A DNA stretch of 64,000 nucleotides. Source: Ereboglobus luteus (GTDB taxonomy: Bacteria > Verrucomicrobiota > Verrucomicrobiia > Opitutales > Opitutaceae). Positions 16,159 through 25,707 of this stretch are shown piece after piece. The first letter of the stretch is position 1, and the number at the start of each line of letters is the position of its first letter. The notes beneath the pieces are model-generated. The model searched no databases, was not told the origin of the DNA, and worked only from the letters and a program-made list of their open reading frames with translations. Made by a program: the position numbers and the translations under genes. The stretch covers positions 3,328,501 to 3,392,500 of the forward strand of contig NZ_CP023004.1 in NCBI RefSeq assembly GCF_003096195.1, written 5' to 3'.

Positions 16159-19100
16159 ATGAACATTTCTTCCTGGGCCATTCGCAACCCCGTGCCCGTT
16201 GCGCTTCTGTTTATCCTGCTCACGATTCTCGGCATCTTTAGTTTTCGCGCGCTGCCTGTGCAAGGCATGCCCGAGGCGGAAATGCCCGTCGTCTTCATTT
16301 CCGCCGCGCTCGAGGGTGCCGCGCCCGAGCAGCTCGAGACCGCGGTCGCCCGCAAAATCGAGGACAGGCTCGCCTCGCTCAGCCGTCTCGACTACATCCA
16401 AACAACGATCACCAACGGCCTCGTCAGCATTGTCGTTGTCTTTGAAATCGAAAAAAATTCCGAGGCCGCGCTGAACGAGGTTCGCAACGCCGTCGAAAGC
16501 GCGCGCAACGATTTGCCCGCGGACATGACGCCGCCGAATGTCTCCAAGGAAACAACGCAGCCCGACATTCTGGCCACCTACGCCGTCCGCTCGGGCAAGC
16601 TCGACGAAACCGAGCTCTCATGGTTCGTTGACAACGAGCTCACCAAAACCCTGCTCTCCGTGCGCGGTGTCGGCGAGGTCGCGCGGCTCGGCGGCATCGA
16701 CCGCGAAATCCACGTCGATCTCGACCCCGACGCGATGACCGCCCTCGGCATCACGGCGACCGACGTTTCCGCCGCGCTCGGCGCCACGCAAGCCGACTTC
16801 TCCGGCGGGCGCGCCGAGATTTCCGCGAACCGCCAGAACGTGCGCGCACTCGGCGCGCCGCGCACGCTCGACGATATCGCCGCGCTCCACGTTCCCGGGC
16901 CGAAAAGCAACATCCCCGTGCGGCTCGGCGAGATCGCCGCCATCACCGACACCTTCGCCGACCGCACCTCGCTCGCGCATGTTGACGGCCTGCCGGTCGT
17001 CGCCGTGCAAATCAAGCGCGCCTACGGATTTTCCGACATCGACGTCCTCAACGGCGTTCGCGCCGCGCTCGATTCCCTTCGCGAAAAAACTCCCGATGTC
17101 ACAATCGCCGAGGCCGCCACCACCATCGGGCCCACCATCGAGGACTACGACGCCTCCATGCGCATGCTCTGGGAAGGCGCGCTCATCGCCATCGTGGTTG
17201 TTTTCATTTTCCTCAAAAGCTGGCGCGCCACGCTCATCGCCGCCACCGCGCTTCCGCTCTCCATCATTCCCGCGTTCATCGCGATGCACGCCTCCGGTTT
17301 CAGCCTCAACGTCATCTCGCTCGTCGCCCTGTCGCTTGTCATCGGTGTGCTTGTTGACGACGCCATTGTCGAAATCGAAAACATCGCGCGCCACTCGCGC
17401 CTCGGAAAAACCCCGGCGGAAGCCGCGCGCGAGGCCACGTCAGAAATCGGCCTCGCCGTCGTCGCCACCACGCTCACGCTCGTCGCCGTTTTTCTGCCGA
17501 CCGCGTTCATGGGCGGCATACCGGGGCTCGTCTTCCGCCAGTTTGGCATCACCGCCGCCGCCGCCGTGCTCGCCTCGTTGCTCGTCGCGCGTCTCCTCAC
17601 GCCGGTGATGGCCGCCAAGTGGATGAAACCGGCCTCCGCGGGCGGGGAGGAAAAGGACGGCCGGCTAATGCGCGCCTATCTCGCCCTCGTGCGAAAGGCC
17701 CTCGCGCATCGCAAAACCACCGCCGCCGCGGTCGCGCTCTTTCTCGCCGTATCCCTCTCGCTCGCGGCGCTTCTGAACGGCGCGATGGTGCCGCCGCAAG
17801 ACCGCGCCCAGACCAGCGTGCTCCTCACGCTTCCCCCCGGCTCCTCCCTCCGGCAAACCGAAAAAATCGCCGCCGAGGCCGCCGCGCGAATCGCGCGCAT
17901 ACCCGAGGTGAAAACCACATTCGCCGCCATCGGCACCGCGGCGAGTGGTGACGGCCCCGACGCCTCCGTTTTCGCCGACTGCGCGTCGGCCACGCTCACC
18001 GTCACGCTCACGCCCCTCGACACCCGCAAGCGAAAGCAGAGTGAAATAGAAAACGACATTCGCGACGCGCTCGCCACTCTTCCCGGCGTGCGCGTCGAGG
18101 TCGGCGTCAGCGGCGAAGGCGCCAAGCTCGACATCACGCTCGCCGGCGACGACCCCGCGCAACTCGAAACCACCGCCGCGCTCCTCGAAACACAACTCCG
18201 CACGCTCAAGGGCACCGGCGCGGTCATTTCCACCGCGGCGCTTGAGGCGCCGGAAATCCAGGTCACGCCCGATTTCGCCCGCGCCGCCGCGCTCGGAGTC
18301 ACCACGCAGGCAATCGCCGACACCGCCCGCGTCGCCACCAGCGGCGACTACGCCGCGCGCCTCGCCAAGCTCAACCTGCCCGAGCGCCAAATCCCCATCC
18401 GCGTCGGATTCGCGCCCGGCGTGCGCGCGGATATCGACGCCCTCTCGCAACTCCGCGTCCCCGCCGCCGATGGCGCCACCGTGGCGCTCGGCGACGTTGC
18501 CCGCGTCGCGCTCGGCAGCGGCCCCGCCATGCTCACGCGCCTCGACCGGTCGCGCAACATCACCGTTTCGGTCGAGCTCAACGGACGCAGTCTCGGCGAG
18601 GTTTTAAACGAGGCGATGGAGCTCCCCGTTCTCAAAAATCTCCCCGAGGGCGTCTTCATCGCCGAGCAGGGCGAGGCGCAGCGCATGTTGGAAATGTTCG
18701 AAAGTTTCGGCATCGCCATGCTCGTCGGCCTCTTCTGCGTCTACGGCGTCCTCGTGCTCCTCTTCCACGATTTTCTCCAACCCGTGACAATCCTCATGGC
18801 GATTCCGCTTGCGCTCGGCGGCGCGCTTCTCCCGCTCGTTGTCACCGGAAACAGTTTCTCGATGGCCGCCGCCATCGGCCTGCTCACGCTGATGGGCATC
18901 GTCACAAAAAACTCCATCCTGCTCGTCGAATACATAATCATGTCGCGCGAGAAAGGCATGGCGCGCCTCGCGGCGATACTCGACGCCTGCCACAAACGCG
19001 CCCGCCCCATCATCATGACAACCCTTGCCATGACTGGCGGCATGCTCCCCGTGATCCTCGGTCTCGCCGGCGGCGACCCCAGCTTCCGTTTCCCAATGGC

Positions 19101-19245
19101 CATCGTCGTGGCCGGCGGCCTGATGACCTCCACGCTCCTGAGCCTCGTCGTGATCCCGGTGACCTACACGCTGGTCGATGACGTGTTCGCATTTTTTAAG
19201 CGATTGGTTTTACGCGGAAAAATAACGGCACTTGCATCCGCGTGA
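16159..19245 (+). CDS. RND efflux transporter permease subunit
   Basis: A 1028-residue inner-membrane pump of the AcrB superfamily, close to the normal length. The N-terminus (WAIRNPVPVALLFILLTILG) is the first membrane helix; two large periplasmic loops follow helices 1 and 7. The proton-relay residues are present: DD in LVIGVLVDDAIVEIEN (helix 4) and Lys in MGIVTKNSILLVEY (helix 10). It forms a trimer that exports substrates with the adaptor encoded just upstream. Substrate cannot be inferred. The gene is separated from the adaptor by 154 bp containing a strong inverted repeat. The start has no SD. The frame ends close to the Y-family polymerase gene. Confidence 0.92.
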   Translation: MNISSWAIRNPVPVALLFILLTILGIFSFRALPVQGMPEAEMPVVFISAALEGAAPEQLETAVARKIEDRLASLSRLDYIQTTITNGLVSIVVVFEIEKNSEAALNEVRNAVESARNDLPADMTPPNVSKETTQPDILATYAVRSGKLDETELSWFVDNELTKTLLSVRGVGEVARLGGIDREIHVDLDPDAMTALGITATDVSAALGATQADFSGGRAEISANRQNVRALGAPRTLDDIAALHVPGPKSNIPVRLGEIAAITDTFADRTSLAHVDGLPVVAVQIKRAYGFSDIDVLNGVRAALDSLREKTPDVTIAEAATTIGPTIEDYDASMRMLWEGALIAIVVVFIFLKSWRATLIAATALPLSIIPAFIAMHASGFSLNVISLVALSLVIGVLVDDAIVEIENIARHSRLGKTPAEAAREATSEIGLAVVATTLTLVAVFLPTAFMGGIPGLVFRQFGITAAAAVLASLLVARLLTPVMAAKWMKPASAGGEEKDGRLMRAYLALVRKALAHRKTTAAAVALFLAVSLSLAALLNGAMVPPQDRAQTSVLLTLPPGSSLRQTEKIAAEAAARIARIPEVKTTFAAIGTAASGDGPDASVFADCASATLTVTLTPLDTRKRKQSEIENDIRDALATLPGVRVEVGVSGEGAKLDITLAGDDPAQLETTAALLETQLRTLKGTGAVISTAALEAPEIQVTPDFARAAALGVTTQAIADTARVATSGDYAARLAKLNLPERQIPIRVGFAPGVRADIDALSQLRVPAADGATVALGDVARVALGSGPAMLTRLDRSRNITVSVELNGRSLGEVLNEAMELPVLKNLPEGVFIAEQGEAQRMLEMFESFGIAMLVGLFCVYGVLVLLFHDFLQPVTILMAIPLALGGALLPLVVTGNSFSMAAAIGLLTLMGIVTKNSILLVEYIIMSREKGMARLAAILDACHKRARPIIMTTLAMTGGMLPVILGLAGGDPSFRFPMAIVVAGGLMTSTLLSLVVIPVTYTLVDDVFAFFKRLVLRGKITALASA

Positions 19246-19267
19246 TTCGCGTTTCTCATTTTCAGTT

Positions 19268-20554
19268 GTGCCTCTTCGCGCCTTGGTCGTTGATTTTAAT
19301 TCCTTCTTCGCTTCCGTCGAGCAACAGGAGCGGCCGGAATTGCGCGGACGGCCGGTGGGAATTGTGCCGGTGATGGCCGAGACGACCGGGTGCATCGCCG
19401 TGAGCCTTGAGGCAAAAAAGGCCGGACTGACGCGCAATGTGCGCGTGGCCGAGGCGCGCCGCATGTGCCCGGGGCTTCACATCGTCGAGTCGCGACCGGA
19501 GGTGTATATCGATTATCACCGGAGGCTCGTGGACATTATCGAATCGTGCATCCACGTGAGCAAGGTGCAGTCGATCGACGAAGTGACGTGCGAGTTGCGC
19601 GGCACGTGGTCGGAGCCGGCGAAGGCGGTTGCGGTGGCGAAAAAAATAAAGGCGGAGATTGCGAGAAGGGCGGGGGAGTGCCTGCGCAGCAGCATCGGCA
19701 TCGCGCCAAACTGGCTGCTGGCAAAGGTGGCGTCGGACATGCAAAAGCCGGACGGCCTTGTGGTGCTGAACGACGACGAAGGCGACATCCCCGCAAAATT
19801 GCTGCACCTGCGGCCATCGGATATTTCAGGGATCGGGCGCGGCATGGACGAGCGGTTGCGCATCCGTGGCGTGGATACGGTTGCGAAGCTTTACGCGCTG
19901 TCGCGCGACGAGATGCGCGCGATCTGGCGCGGCGTTGTCGGCGACCGGTTGTGGCGGCTGCTGCATTGCGAGGACCTGCCGTTTTTCGAGCAGGAGGGCG
20001 ACAAGTCGGTCGGGCACGGGCATGTGCTGCCGCCGGAGTTGCGCAACAACACCGCGGCGCTCGCCGTGCTGCACCGCCTGCTGCAAAAGGCGGCGATGCG
20101 GTTGCGCGACTCGGGTTTGTTCGCGGGCGGCCTGCAGGTTTACGCGGCGCACGGCGACGACACGACATGGAGCGACGCGCTGCACTTCAACGAGACGCAG
20201 GACACGATCGCGCTGACGCGCGCGCTTTCGCAATTATGGGCGCGCCGCATGGCGAAGCCGGGTGTCGCGAAAAAAGCGCCGGTGCGCATCGGCGTGATGC
20301 TGTTTCGGTTGTTGAAGGCGGAGGCGCACACGCCCGATTTGTTTGAGGCGGCGAACGAGCGGGCGCGCGGGCGTTTGCTCGGCGCGATGGACGAGATCAA
20401 TCGCGTGCTCGGCAAGAACACGGTTTATTTCGGAGGCGCGCACGGCGCGACTGCCGACGCGCCGATGCGGATTGCATTCACGCGAATCCCGAAGCCGGAG
20501 CTGGAGGAGATCGACAAGTCGCTGAAAGGGCGCTTTCGGAGGGGGAATCAGTGA
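19268..20554 (+). CDS. Y-family (DinB/UmuC-type) DNA polymerase
   Basis: About 428 residues. The start of the palm domain, LRALVVDFNSFFASVEQQ, has the first metal-binding Asp and the ASVEQ motif of DinB-like enzymes; QSIDEV carries the catalytic Asp-Glu pair (SIDE). SSIGIAPNWLLAKVASDMQK is the conserved thumb-proximal block with the Lys-Pro following, and SDISGIGRGMDERL is a helix-hairpin-helix. It should copy past damaged template. No C-terminal beta-clamp box (QLxLF type) is visible. The GTG at 19268 fits the family start; a TTG at 19232 would overlap the permease stop and add 12 residues. It is not next to imuA or dnaE2. Whether it is damage-induced is not shown; no LexA-like site was found. 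Confidence 0.85.
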   Translation: MPLRALVVDFNSFFASVEQQERPELRGRPVGIVPVMAETTGCIAVSLEAKKAGLTRNVRVAEARRMCPGLHIVESRPEVYIDYHRRLVDIIESCIHVSKVQSIDEVTCELRGTWSEPAKAVAVAKKIKAEIARRAGECLRSSIGIAPNWLLAKVASDMQKPDGLVVLNDDEGDIPAKLLHLRPSDISGIGRGMDERLRIRGVDTVAKLYALSRDEMRAIWRGVVGDRLWRLLHCEDLPFFEQEGDKSVGHGHVLPPELRNNTAALAVLHRLLQKAAMRLRDSGLFAGGLQVYAAHGDDTTWSDALHFNETQDTIALTRALSQLWARRMAKPGVAKKAPVRIGVMLFRLLKAEAHTPDLFEAANERARGRLLGAMDEINRVLGKNTVYFGGAHGATADAPMRIAFTRIPKPELEEIDKSLKGRFRRGNQ

Positions 20555-20603
20555 TGGGGTGTTTTTGTAAACAGCATGGCGGCCGGTTGGCGGACTGTCT
20601 TTC

Positions 20604-20640
20604 GTAATTCTCGGCGAGCTCGGCGAGCATGCACTACCTA
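20604..20640. repeat. Dispersed repeat, copy 1
   Basis: The 37-bp segment starting GTAATTCTCGGCGAGCTCGG and ending ACTACCT matches the one at 41832-41868 at most positions. It includes the palindromic core CTCGGCGAGCTCGGCGAG. It lies between the polymerase gene and the sodA terminator. It is probably a member of a dispersed intergenic repeat family. Confidence 0.6.
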
Positions 20641-20727
20641 ATGCAGATGCAGTTTTATTTAAACTGCTCTGGTTTTGGACAGGATGATGATGCAGCGCTT
20701 GGGTTCGATGTTTTTGAAAAAGACGCA

Positions 20728-20759
20728 AAAAAGCCGCGATGTTTCCATCGCGGCTTTTT
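20728..20759. terminator. Bidirectional rho-independent terminator
   Basis: GCCGCGATG (20733-20741), loop TTTC, CATCGCGGC (20746-20754), flanked by A6 on the left and T5 on the right. It sits between the convergent Y-family polymerase and superoxide dismutase genes and works as a terminator in both directions. Confidence 0.9.
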
Positions 20760-20822
20760 GTTGATCGTATGGCGTTTTAAACCCTGGCGTTGTTTTTTTG
20801 CTCCGCTGGTGGCGGCGCGAAA

Positions 20823-21461
20823 TTATTTGGCGAGACCTTTCGAGTAGCGTTCCTCGGCGAAGGTCCAGTTGACGATGTTCCAGAATGCGGCGATGTAATC
20901 CGGGCGGCGGTTCTGGTAGTTGAGATAGTAGGCGTGCTCCCACACATCGAGGCCGATGACGGGATAACCTTCGATGCCGGCGACGGCTTTGCCCATGCGG
21001 GGGCTGTCCTGGTTGGCGGTGGAGCCGATGGCGAGTTTGCCCTCGGGCGTGACAACGAGCCATGCCCAGCCGGAACCGAAGCGACCCGCGGCGGCCTTGG
21101 CGAATTCCTCCTTGAACTTGTCGAAGCCGCCGAATGTGGCGTTGATGGCGTCGGCGAGTTTGCCGACCGGCGCGCCGGTTTGTCCGCCGGGCGCGATCAC
21201 TTTCCAGAAGAGGCTGTGGTTGGCGTGGCCCCCGCCGTTGTTGCGCACAGCGGTGCGGATCGACTCGGGAAGTTTGTTGAGATCAGAGATGAGTTCGTTG
21301 ACACATTCGGGACCGGTGATGTTTGCGCCGGCGAGTGTGTTGTTAAGATTGGTTACGTAGGCTTGGTGGTGCTTGCTGTGGTGAATTTCCATAGTGCGCG
21401 CATCGATGTGCGGCGCGAGGACGTCGTATGCGTAACCGAGTTTTGGTAATTCGTATGTCAT
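20823..21461 (-). CDS. sodA: Superoxide dismutase, Mn-type
   Basis: A 212-residue cytoplasmic enzyme that turns superoxide into oxygen and hydrogen peroxide. The metal ligands are in the usual places: His in [13 protein letters not shown], His in [12 protein letters not shown], and Asp/His in [22 protein letters not shown] with Gly at the outer-sphere position and Gln in STANQDSP point to manganese rather than iron. No signal peptide. A good Shine-Dalgarno (AAGGA) lies 7 bp before the ATG, in contrast to most neighbours. The gene is single and ends at the bidirectional terminator at 20728-20759. Metal choice is inferred from family rules. Confidence 0.95.
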   Translation of the reverse strand: MTYELPKLGYAYDVLAPHIDARTMEIHHSKHHQAYVTNLNNTLAGANITGPECVNELISDLNKLPESIRTAVRNNGGGHANHSLFWKVIAPGGQTGAPVGKLADAINATFGGFDKFKEEFAKAAAGRFGSGWAWLVVTPEGKLAIGSTANQDSPRMGKAVAGIEGYPVIGLDVWEHAYYLNYQNRRPDYIAAFWNIVNWTFAEERYSKGLAK

Positions 21462-21650
21462 GTGATTGTCCTTAGTTTGATTTTAGCAGGGTGGAGCAAT
21501 CAATAGTTTTATCGGAGCGATGCAATGAAATGCGTGAGGTATTAGGATAAATGATTGTGAAACGTTTGCTAAAAAGAGGGCTATTTACATCCGTTTGCAT
21601 TTGCGCGCTTAGAGATTGCCTTGGACGGTTTTTTTAACGAAGCTCGGGTC

Positions 21651-22712
21651 GTGATTGCCTCAGTTACCATTCGCAATTTCAGGGCGCTCAAACACGCGGA
21701 GCTTTCGCTGATGCCGTTTAATCTGCTGATCGGTCCAAACGGGTCGGGGAAAACGAGCCTTATTGATGCGGTGCAACGATTAAGCTCACTTGCCAAACTG
21801 CCGCTTTGCGGCGTGAAATCGGAGGAGGCGCGCGAGGGCATCGCGGACGGGCCGGAGCTTTATTGGTATTTCACACCGCCGTTTGACGGGTTGGAGGCGG
21901 TCATGAAATGCACTTCGGAGACGGAATGTGATTTTCTGGACGTGGTATCGCTGCCGTCCGGCTCGGGCCAGAAGGATTGGCCCAAGCTGAGATCAGAATT
22001 GATGCGGGTTCGCTGTTATGTGCTTGATCATCGGGCATTAGCGGAGAAAAGCATGTCTCGCGAAGGCGCGGACTTAAAGAGCGACGGGGAGAACTTGGCA
22101 ACGGTGCTGGCTTCGTTGCAAATGCGTGAACCGAAAGCATTTGAGGAAATGCGCGCGGAATTGTGCCGAATTTTGCCCGAGTATGATGATGTGCAGTGGA
22201 CGTTTACCAAGGATGGCGGCACGGAGCTGTTGCTGCGCCTGACGGGCACCAGCGAATTGATCGGCGCGGCGCATCTTTCGCAGGGCACTTTATATTTGCT
22301 GGCGTTTTTGGCGCTGGCGTATGACCCGAAGCCGCCGTCGATCGTGTGCATCGAGGAAATTGACCGCGGGTTTCATCCGCGGTTGTTGCGCGAGGTGCGC
22401 GATGTTTTGTATCGGCTGTCCTATCCGGAGGCGTATGGGCTGGATCGCCCGCCGGTGCAGGTGATCGCCACGACGCATTCGCCGTATTTGCTGGATTTGT
22501 TTGGCGAGCATCCCGAGGAGGTGGTGCTGACCGAGAAACACGGACTGACGGCGCGGTTCATGCGTTTGTCGGATCGCAAGGATTTGCGGGATTTGATGGC
22601 CGAGGGGGGACTTGGTGACATGTGGTTTTCGGGAATCCTCGGCGGTGTGCCGCAGGAGGGGATGCCTTCCGAAGACGTCAACGAGAGCAACCCTGACGAC
22701 ACCCGCGGATGA
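21651..22712 (+). CDS. AAA ATPase (AAA15/AAA21, OLD-like)
   Basis: About 353 residues, an ABC-type SMC-like ATPase. Walker A is GPNGSGKTS (about residues 28-36), the ABC signature is LSQGTLYL, Walker B is IVCIEEIDRGFHPRL, and the switch His lies in IATTHSPYLLDLF. Such ATPases act with a TOPRIM or other nuclease domain in OLD, Gabija, PARIS and similar defence systems. Here the TOPRIM domain is not fused; the next gene, overlapping as ATGA, supplies a TOPRIM-like protein. The likely start is GTG at 21651, giving IASVTIRNFRALKHAEL, the usual first strand; a TTG at 21621 adds 10 residues. A housekeeping role in DNA repair is also possible. The surroundings show no integrase or restriction genes. 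Confidence 0.85.
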   Translation: MIASVTIRNFRALKHAELSLMPFNLLIGPNGSGKTSLIDAVQRLSSLAKLPLCGVKSEEAREGIADGPELYWYFTPPFDGLEAVMKCTSETECDFLDVVSLPSGSGQKDWPKLRSELMRVRCYVLDHRALAEKSMSREGADLKSDGENLATVLASLQMREPKAFEEMRAELCRILPEYDDVQWTFTKDGGTELLLRLTGTSELIGAAHLSQGTLYLLAFLALAYDPKPPSIVCIEEIDRGFHPRLLREVRDVLYRLSYPEAYGLDRPPVQVIATTHSPYLLDLFGEHPEEVVLTEKHGLTARFMRLSDRKDLRDLMAEGGLGDMWFSGILGGVPQEGMPSEDVNESNPDDTRG

Positions 22713-23365
22713 AGCTTGGAATCATTAGTGAGTCACCCGCTGACGAAATGGTCATACGCGTGCTGGTCGAGTCGGTGCTCGGCGAGAACGTGAAGCTGGT
22801 CTCGCCCTCGTTGCGCGCGCGCGGCTGGCCGTCGGTTGCGCAAGTGCTGCCGGCGGTGATCCGGCATTTGCATTTCAACACGGACGCGACGGGGCTCGTC
22901 GTGGTCGTGGACGCGGACGACTCGGTGGTGCACACCGCGGAGCACGATCGCGAGGGTTATTATCATCCGCGCTGCCGGATGTGCCAGTTGCGCGGAGTGT
23001 TCAGGCAGACGACAAAAAAACTGCCGCCCGCGCGCGGTCGCAAGCACCTGCTGCGTTGCGTGGGTGTGGCGGTGCCGGCGGTGGAGGGTTGGTATTTGTG
23101 CGGACGCGACGAGACCGTGTCGGAACGCGCATGGACCGACGGGCAGGCCTCGGGCTCGATGCCTTACACGCGCAAGGAATTGAAATGGCGCGTGTATGGA
23201 ACGGATCGTCCGAGCCTGGCGCACGAGATTGATTGCGCGATGAGGGAAGTGCAGCGTCACCGGCGCGACACGCGGCGCTTGGAGCACGATTTCCCCGGCT
23301 TTGAATCGTTGGCGAAAGACTTGCGCAGTTGGAAAAGTCAGTTAGCAACAACGGCTTCCCAATAA
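22709..23365 (+). CDS. TOPRIM-like (DUF4276-related) partner protein
   Basis: A 218-residue protein coupled to the AAA ATPase by ATGA overlap. Its plan fits a single TOPRIM domain: a first strand with Glu8 (IISESPADEMVI) and a later strand ending in DADD (Asp68, Asp70), the expected acidic metal ligands. A conserved-looking block, AVPAVEGWYLCGRDE (about residues 122-136), resembles the EAW-L-AD element of DUF4276 proteins. A CRMC motif (about residue 94) and many Arg/Lys residues fit nucleic-acid binding. If correct, it is the nuclease of a two-gene module in which the ATPase senses or regulates. This is inferred from motifs and pairing; no close named homologue is recognised. Confidence 0.6.
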   Translation: MKLGIISESPADEMVIRVLVESVLGENVKLVSPSLRARGWPSVAQVLPAVIRHLHFNTDATGLVVVVDADDSVVHTAEHDREGYYHPRCRMCQLRGVFRQTTKKLPPARGRKHLLRCVGVAVPAVEGWYLCGRDETVSERAWTDGQASGSMPYTRKELKWRVYGTDRPSLAHEIDCAMREVQRHRRDTRRLEHDFPGFESLAKDLRSWKSQLATTASQ

Positions 23366-23428
23366 ACTGTTCCGCGCCCGGCGCCCTCACTTTCGACTCC
23401 TGTATTCTTACTTCCGACTCCTTTTTTC

Positions 23429-25678
23429 ATGGCAACCAAACTTTTTCGAAAACGTTCGTATCTGCCTTTGCCGCTTGAATGGCTGCTGCTTCCGATTGTG
23501 CGGCTCATGTATCGCGTGAAGACGAGGCGCCCAGAAAACGTGCCCGAGCGCGGCGGGGTGATCTTGATTGCGAACCATCTTTCATTTGTGGACGCGATCG
23601 TGCTGCAACTAGCGTGCCCGAGGCCGCTGCGATTTCTCGGCTACGAGGGGCTGAAGGCGAATGTGTTTTTCGAAAAACTTTTCCGCTGGTCGGGCATGAT
23701 CGGGTTTTCGCCGCGCGACCCGGTGGGCAGCACGAGGCGCGTCTTGCGTTCGTTGCAGGACGGCGAGGTGCTGTGCATTTTCGGCGAGGGGCACATCTCG
23801 CGCATCGGCGAGTTGATGCGCATCAAAAACGGGTTCGAGGCGATTGCGAAACGCGCGGGCGTGCCGGTCGTGCCCGTGGCGCACGACGGCTTGTGGGGCT
23901 CGGTCTTTTCGTTTTCGGGGGACCGCTGGATTTTCAAGTCGCCGCGCATCATGCCCACGCATGTGTGCGTGTGCTTCGGGCGCCCGATGCTTCCGAGCGA
24001 GGCGACGGCGGAGAAGATGCGCCGCGAGCTGCTCGACTTGGGGGCGGAGGCGTTTTCGGCGCGGCCCGTGCTGCGCAGGCATCTCGGCGCGGAGGCGGCG
24101 CGCGCGCTTGTGAAGCATCCGAGTTTTATCCAGGTGATCGACCGCACCGGCGACCGCGCCGAACTGTCGGCGGCGAAACTTTTTGCCGTGGCCGCCGCGC
24201 TTTCGCGCCGTCTCAAAAAAACAGTTCCCGAAAAGCGCGTGGGCATTGTGCTGCCACCGGGCGCGGGTGCGTATATCGCGAATCTCGCCGTGAGCTTTGC
24301 CAACAAGATTCCCGTGAACCTGAACTTTACCGCGGGCAAGACGACCTCGGAGGCCTGCATGAAACTCGGCGAAATATCGACGGTCATCTCGGCGCCGGCC
24401 ATGCAGGAGCGGGTTCCGAATTTTCCCTGGCCCGCGGGCACGAAGGACCTGAAGGCCGAGATCATGGCCATCAGCAAAGTGCGCATCCTGTTCTGGATCG
24501 TCGTCGCCTACATCGTGCCCAACCAGCTCGTGCCGCGCCTGCTCGGCCTGCCGCGCCGCGGCGACAACGACGAGTGCTCGCTGCTCTTCACCAGCGGCAC
24601 CTCGGGCGAACCCAAGGGCGTCGTTTACACGCATCGCAACATTCTTGCGCAGTGCTGGCAAATTTCGTCCATCGCGGTGCTGCCCGCCAGCGCGCGCATG
24701 CTCGCGTGCCTGCCGTTGTTTCACAGCTTCGGTTATTCGATCACGGTCTGGTATATGATCCTACGCGGCTGCACCACGATCACGGTGCCGAGTCCGCTCG
24801 ACACGCGCCGCGTGGTGGACTCGATTCGCGATGAAAAAGCCACGGTGATCATCGGCGTGCCCTCGTTCCTGAGACCCATCCTGAAACGCGCCACGCACGG
24901 CGAACTCAAGTCGCTCGAGCTCGTCGTCTCGGGCGCGGAAAAAATGCCGATGGATCTCTACGACTCGTTCATGAACCAGTTCCACATCGACATCATGGAG
25001 GGCTTCGGCCTGACAGAAACGAGCCCCGTGACCAATGTGAACCAGCAGCACCCGCCGTCGATTTCGCGTTTTTCGGTGCCGCAATACGGCAAGCGGCTCG
25101 GCTCGGTCGGCCGCCTCCTGCCGGGCATGAGCGCGCGCATCCTCGACCCGGACACGCACGAGGACCTGCCGCTCACCTCAACGGGCCTGCTCCTGTTCAA
25201 GGGCGACAATGTTTTCACCGGCTACTTGAAGGACGCCGCCAAGACGGCCGAGGCGCTTCGCGACGGCTGGTTTTTCACGGGCGATCTCGCGCGCTTCGAC
25301 GAGGACGGGTTTCTCTTTATCGAGGGCCGCCTTTCGCGCTTCTCAAAACTCGCCGGCGAGATGGTGCCGCACGGCACGATCGAGGAGACGATCGTCAAGA
25401 CATTCGGCTTTGGCGAGGAGGAGGGTTACGTGGTCGCCGTCACCGGCGTGCCCGACGAGGCGAAGGGCGAGATTCTCGTGCTGCTCTCCACGCGCGACAT
25501 CGAGCTCGCCGACCTGCGCCAAAAACTCACCGACGCCGGACTTCCCAACCTTTGGGTGCCGCGCATCATTCTCAAAGTGGACCAAATCCCCGTGCTCGGC
25601 TCCGGCAAACTGGACCTCAAGGCGCTCAAGGAAGCCGCCACCAGCGGCATCCACCGCCACGGACACGGCGCGCTGTAA
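23429..25678 (+). CDS. aas: Bifunctional acyltransferase / acyl-ACP (AMP-binding) synthetase, Aas-like
   Basis: A 749-residue fusion. The N-terminal 220 residues are a PlsC-type acyltransferase: NHLSFVD (catalytic H-x4-D) and GEGHISRIGE (glycerophosphate-binding EGxxS type). The rest is an adenylate-forming enzyme: LLFTSGTSGEPKGVVYTH (P-loop), then GFGLTETSPV and the hinge FTGDLARFDEDGFLFIEGR. In Enterobacteria the same pair, plus a transporter, is Aas, which re-acylates lysophosphatidylethanolamine using fatty acids activated on ACP. There is no MFS transporter domain here. It probably works in phospholipid repair or uptake of exogenous fatty acids. The acyl carrier and glycerolipid acceptor are inferred. 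No SD precedes the ATG. Confidence 0.85.
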   Translation: MATKLFRKRSYLPLPLEWLLLPIVRLMYRVKTRRPENVPERGGVILIANHLSFVDAIVLQLACPRPLRFLGYEGLKANVFFEKLFRWSGMIGFSPRDPVGSTRRVLRSLQDGEVLCIFGEGHISRIGELMRIKNGFEAIAKRAGVPVVPVAHDGLWGSVFSFSGDRWIFKSPRIMPTHVCVCFGRPMLPSEATAEKMRRELLDLGAEAFSARPVLRRHLGAEAARALVKHPSFIQVIDRTGDRAELSAAKLFAVAAALSRRLKKTVPEKRVGIVLPPGAGAYIANLAVSFANKIPVNLNFTAGKTTSEACMKLGEISTVISAPAMQERVPNFPWPAGTKDLKAEIMAISKVRILFWIVVAYIVPNQLVPRLLGLPRRGDNDECSLLFTSGTSGEPKGVVYTHRNILAQCWQISSIAVLPASARMLACLPLFHSFGYSITVWYMILRGCTTITVPSPLDTRRVVDSIRDEKATVIIGVPSFLRPILKRATHGELKSLELVVSGAEKMPMDLYDSFMNQFHIDIMEGFGLTETSPVTNVNQQHPPSISRFSVPQYGKRLGSVGRLLPGMSARILDPDTHEDLPLTSTGLLLFKGDNVFTGYLKDAAKTAEALRDGWFFTGDLARFDEDGFLFIEGRLSRFSKLAGEMVPHGTIEETIVKTFGFGEEEGYVVAVTGVPDEAKGEILVLLSTRDIELADLRQKLTDAGLPNLWVPRIILKVDQIPVLGSGKLDLKALKEAATSGIHRHGHGAL

Positions 25679-25707
25679 ACCGGCCTCGCAATTTCAACCT
25701 CACTCCA

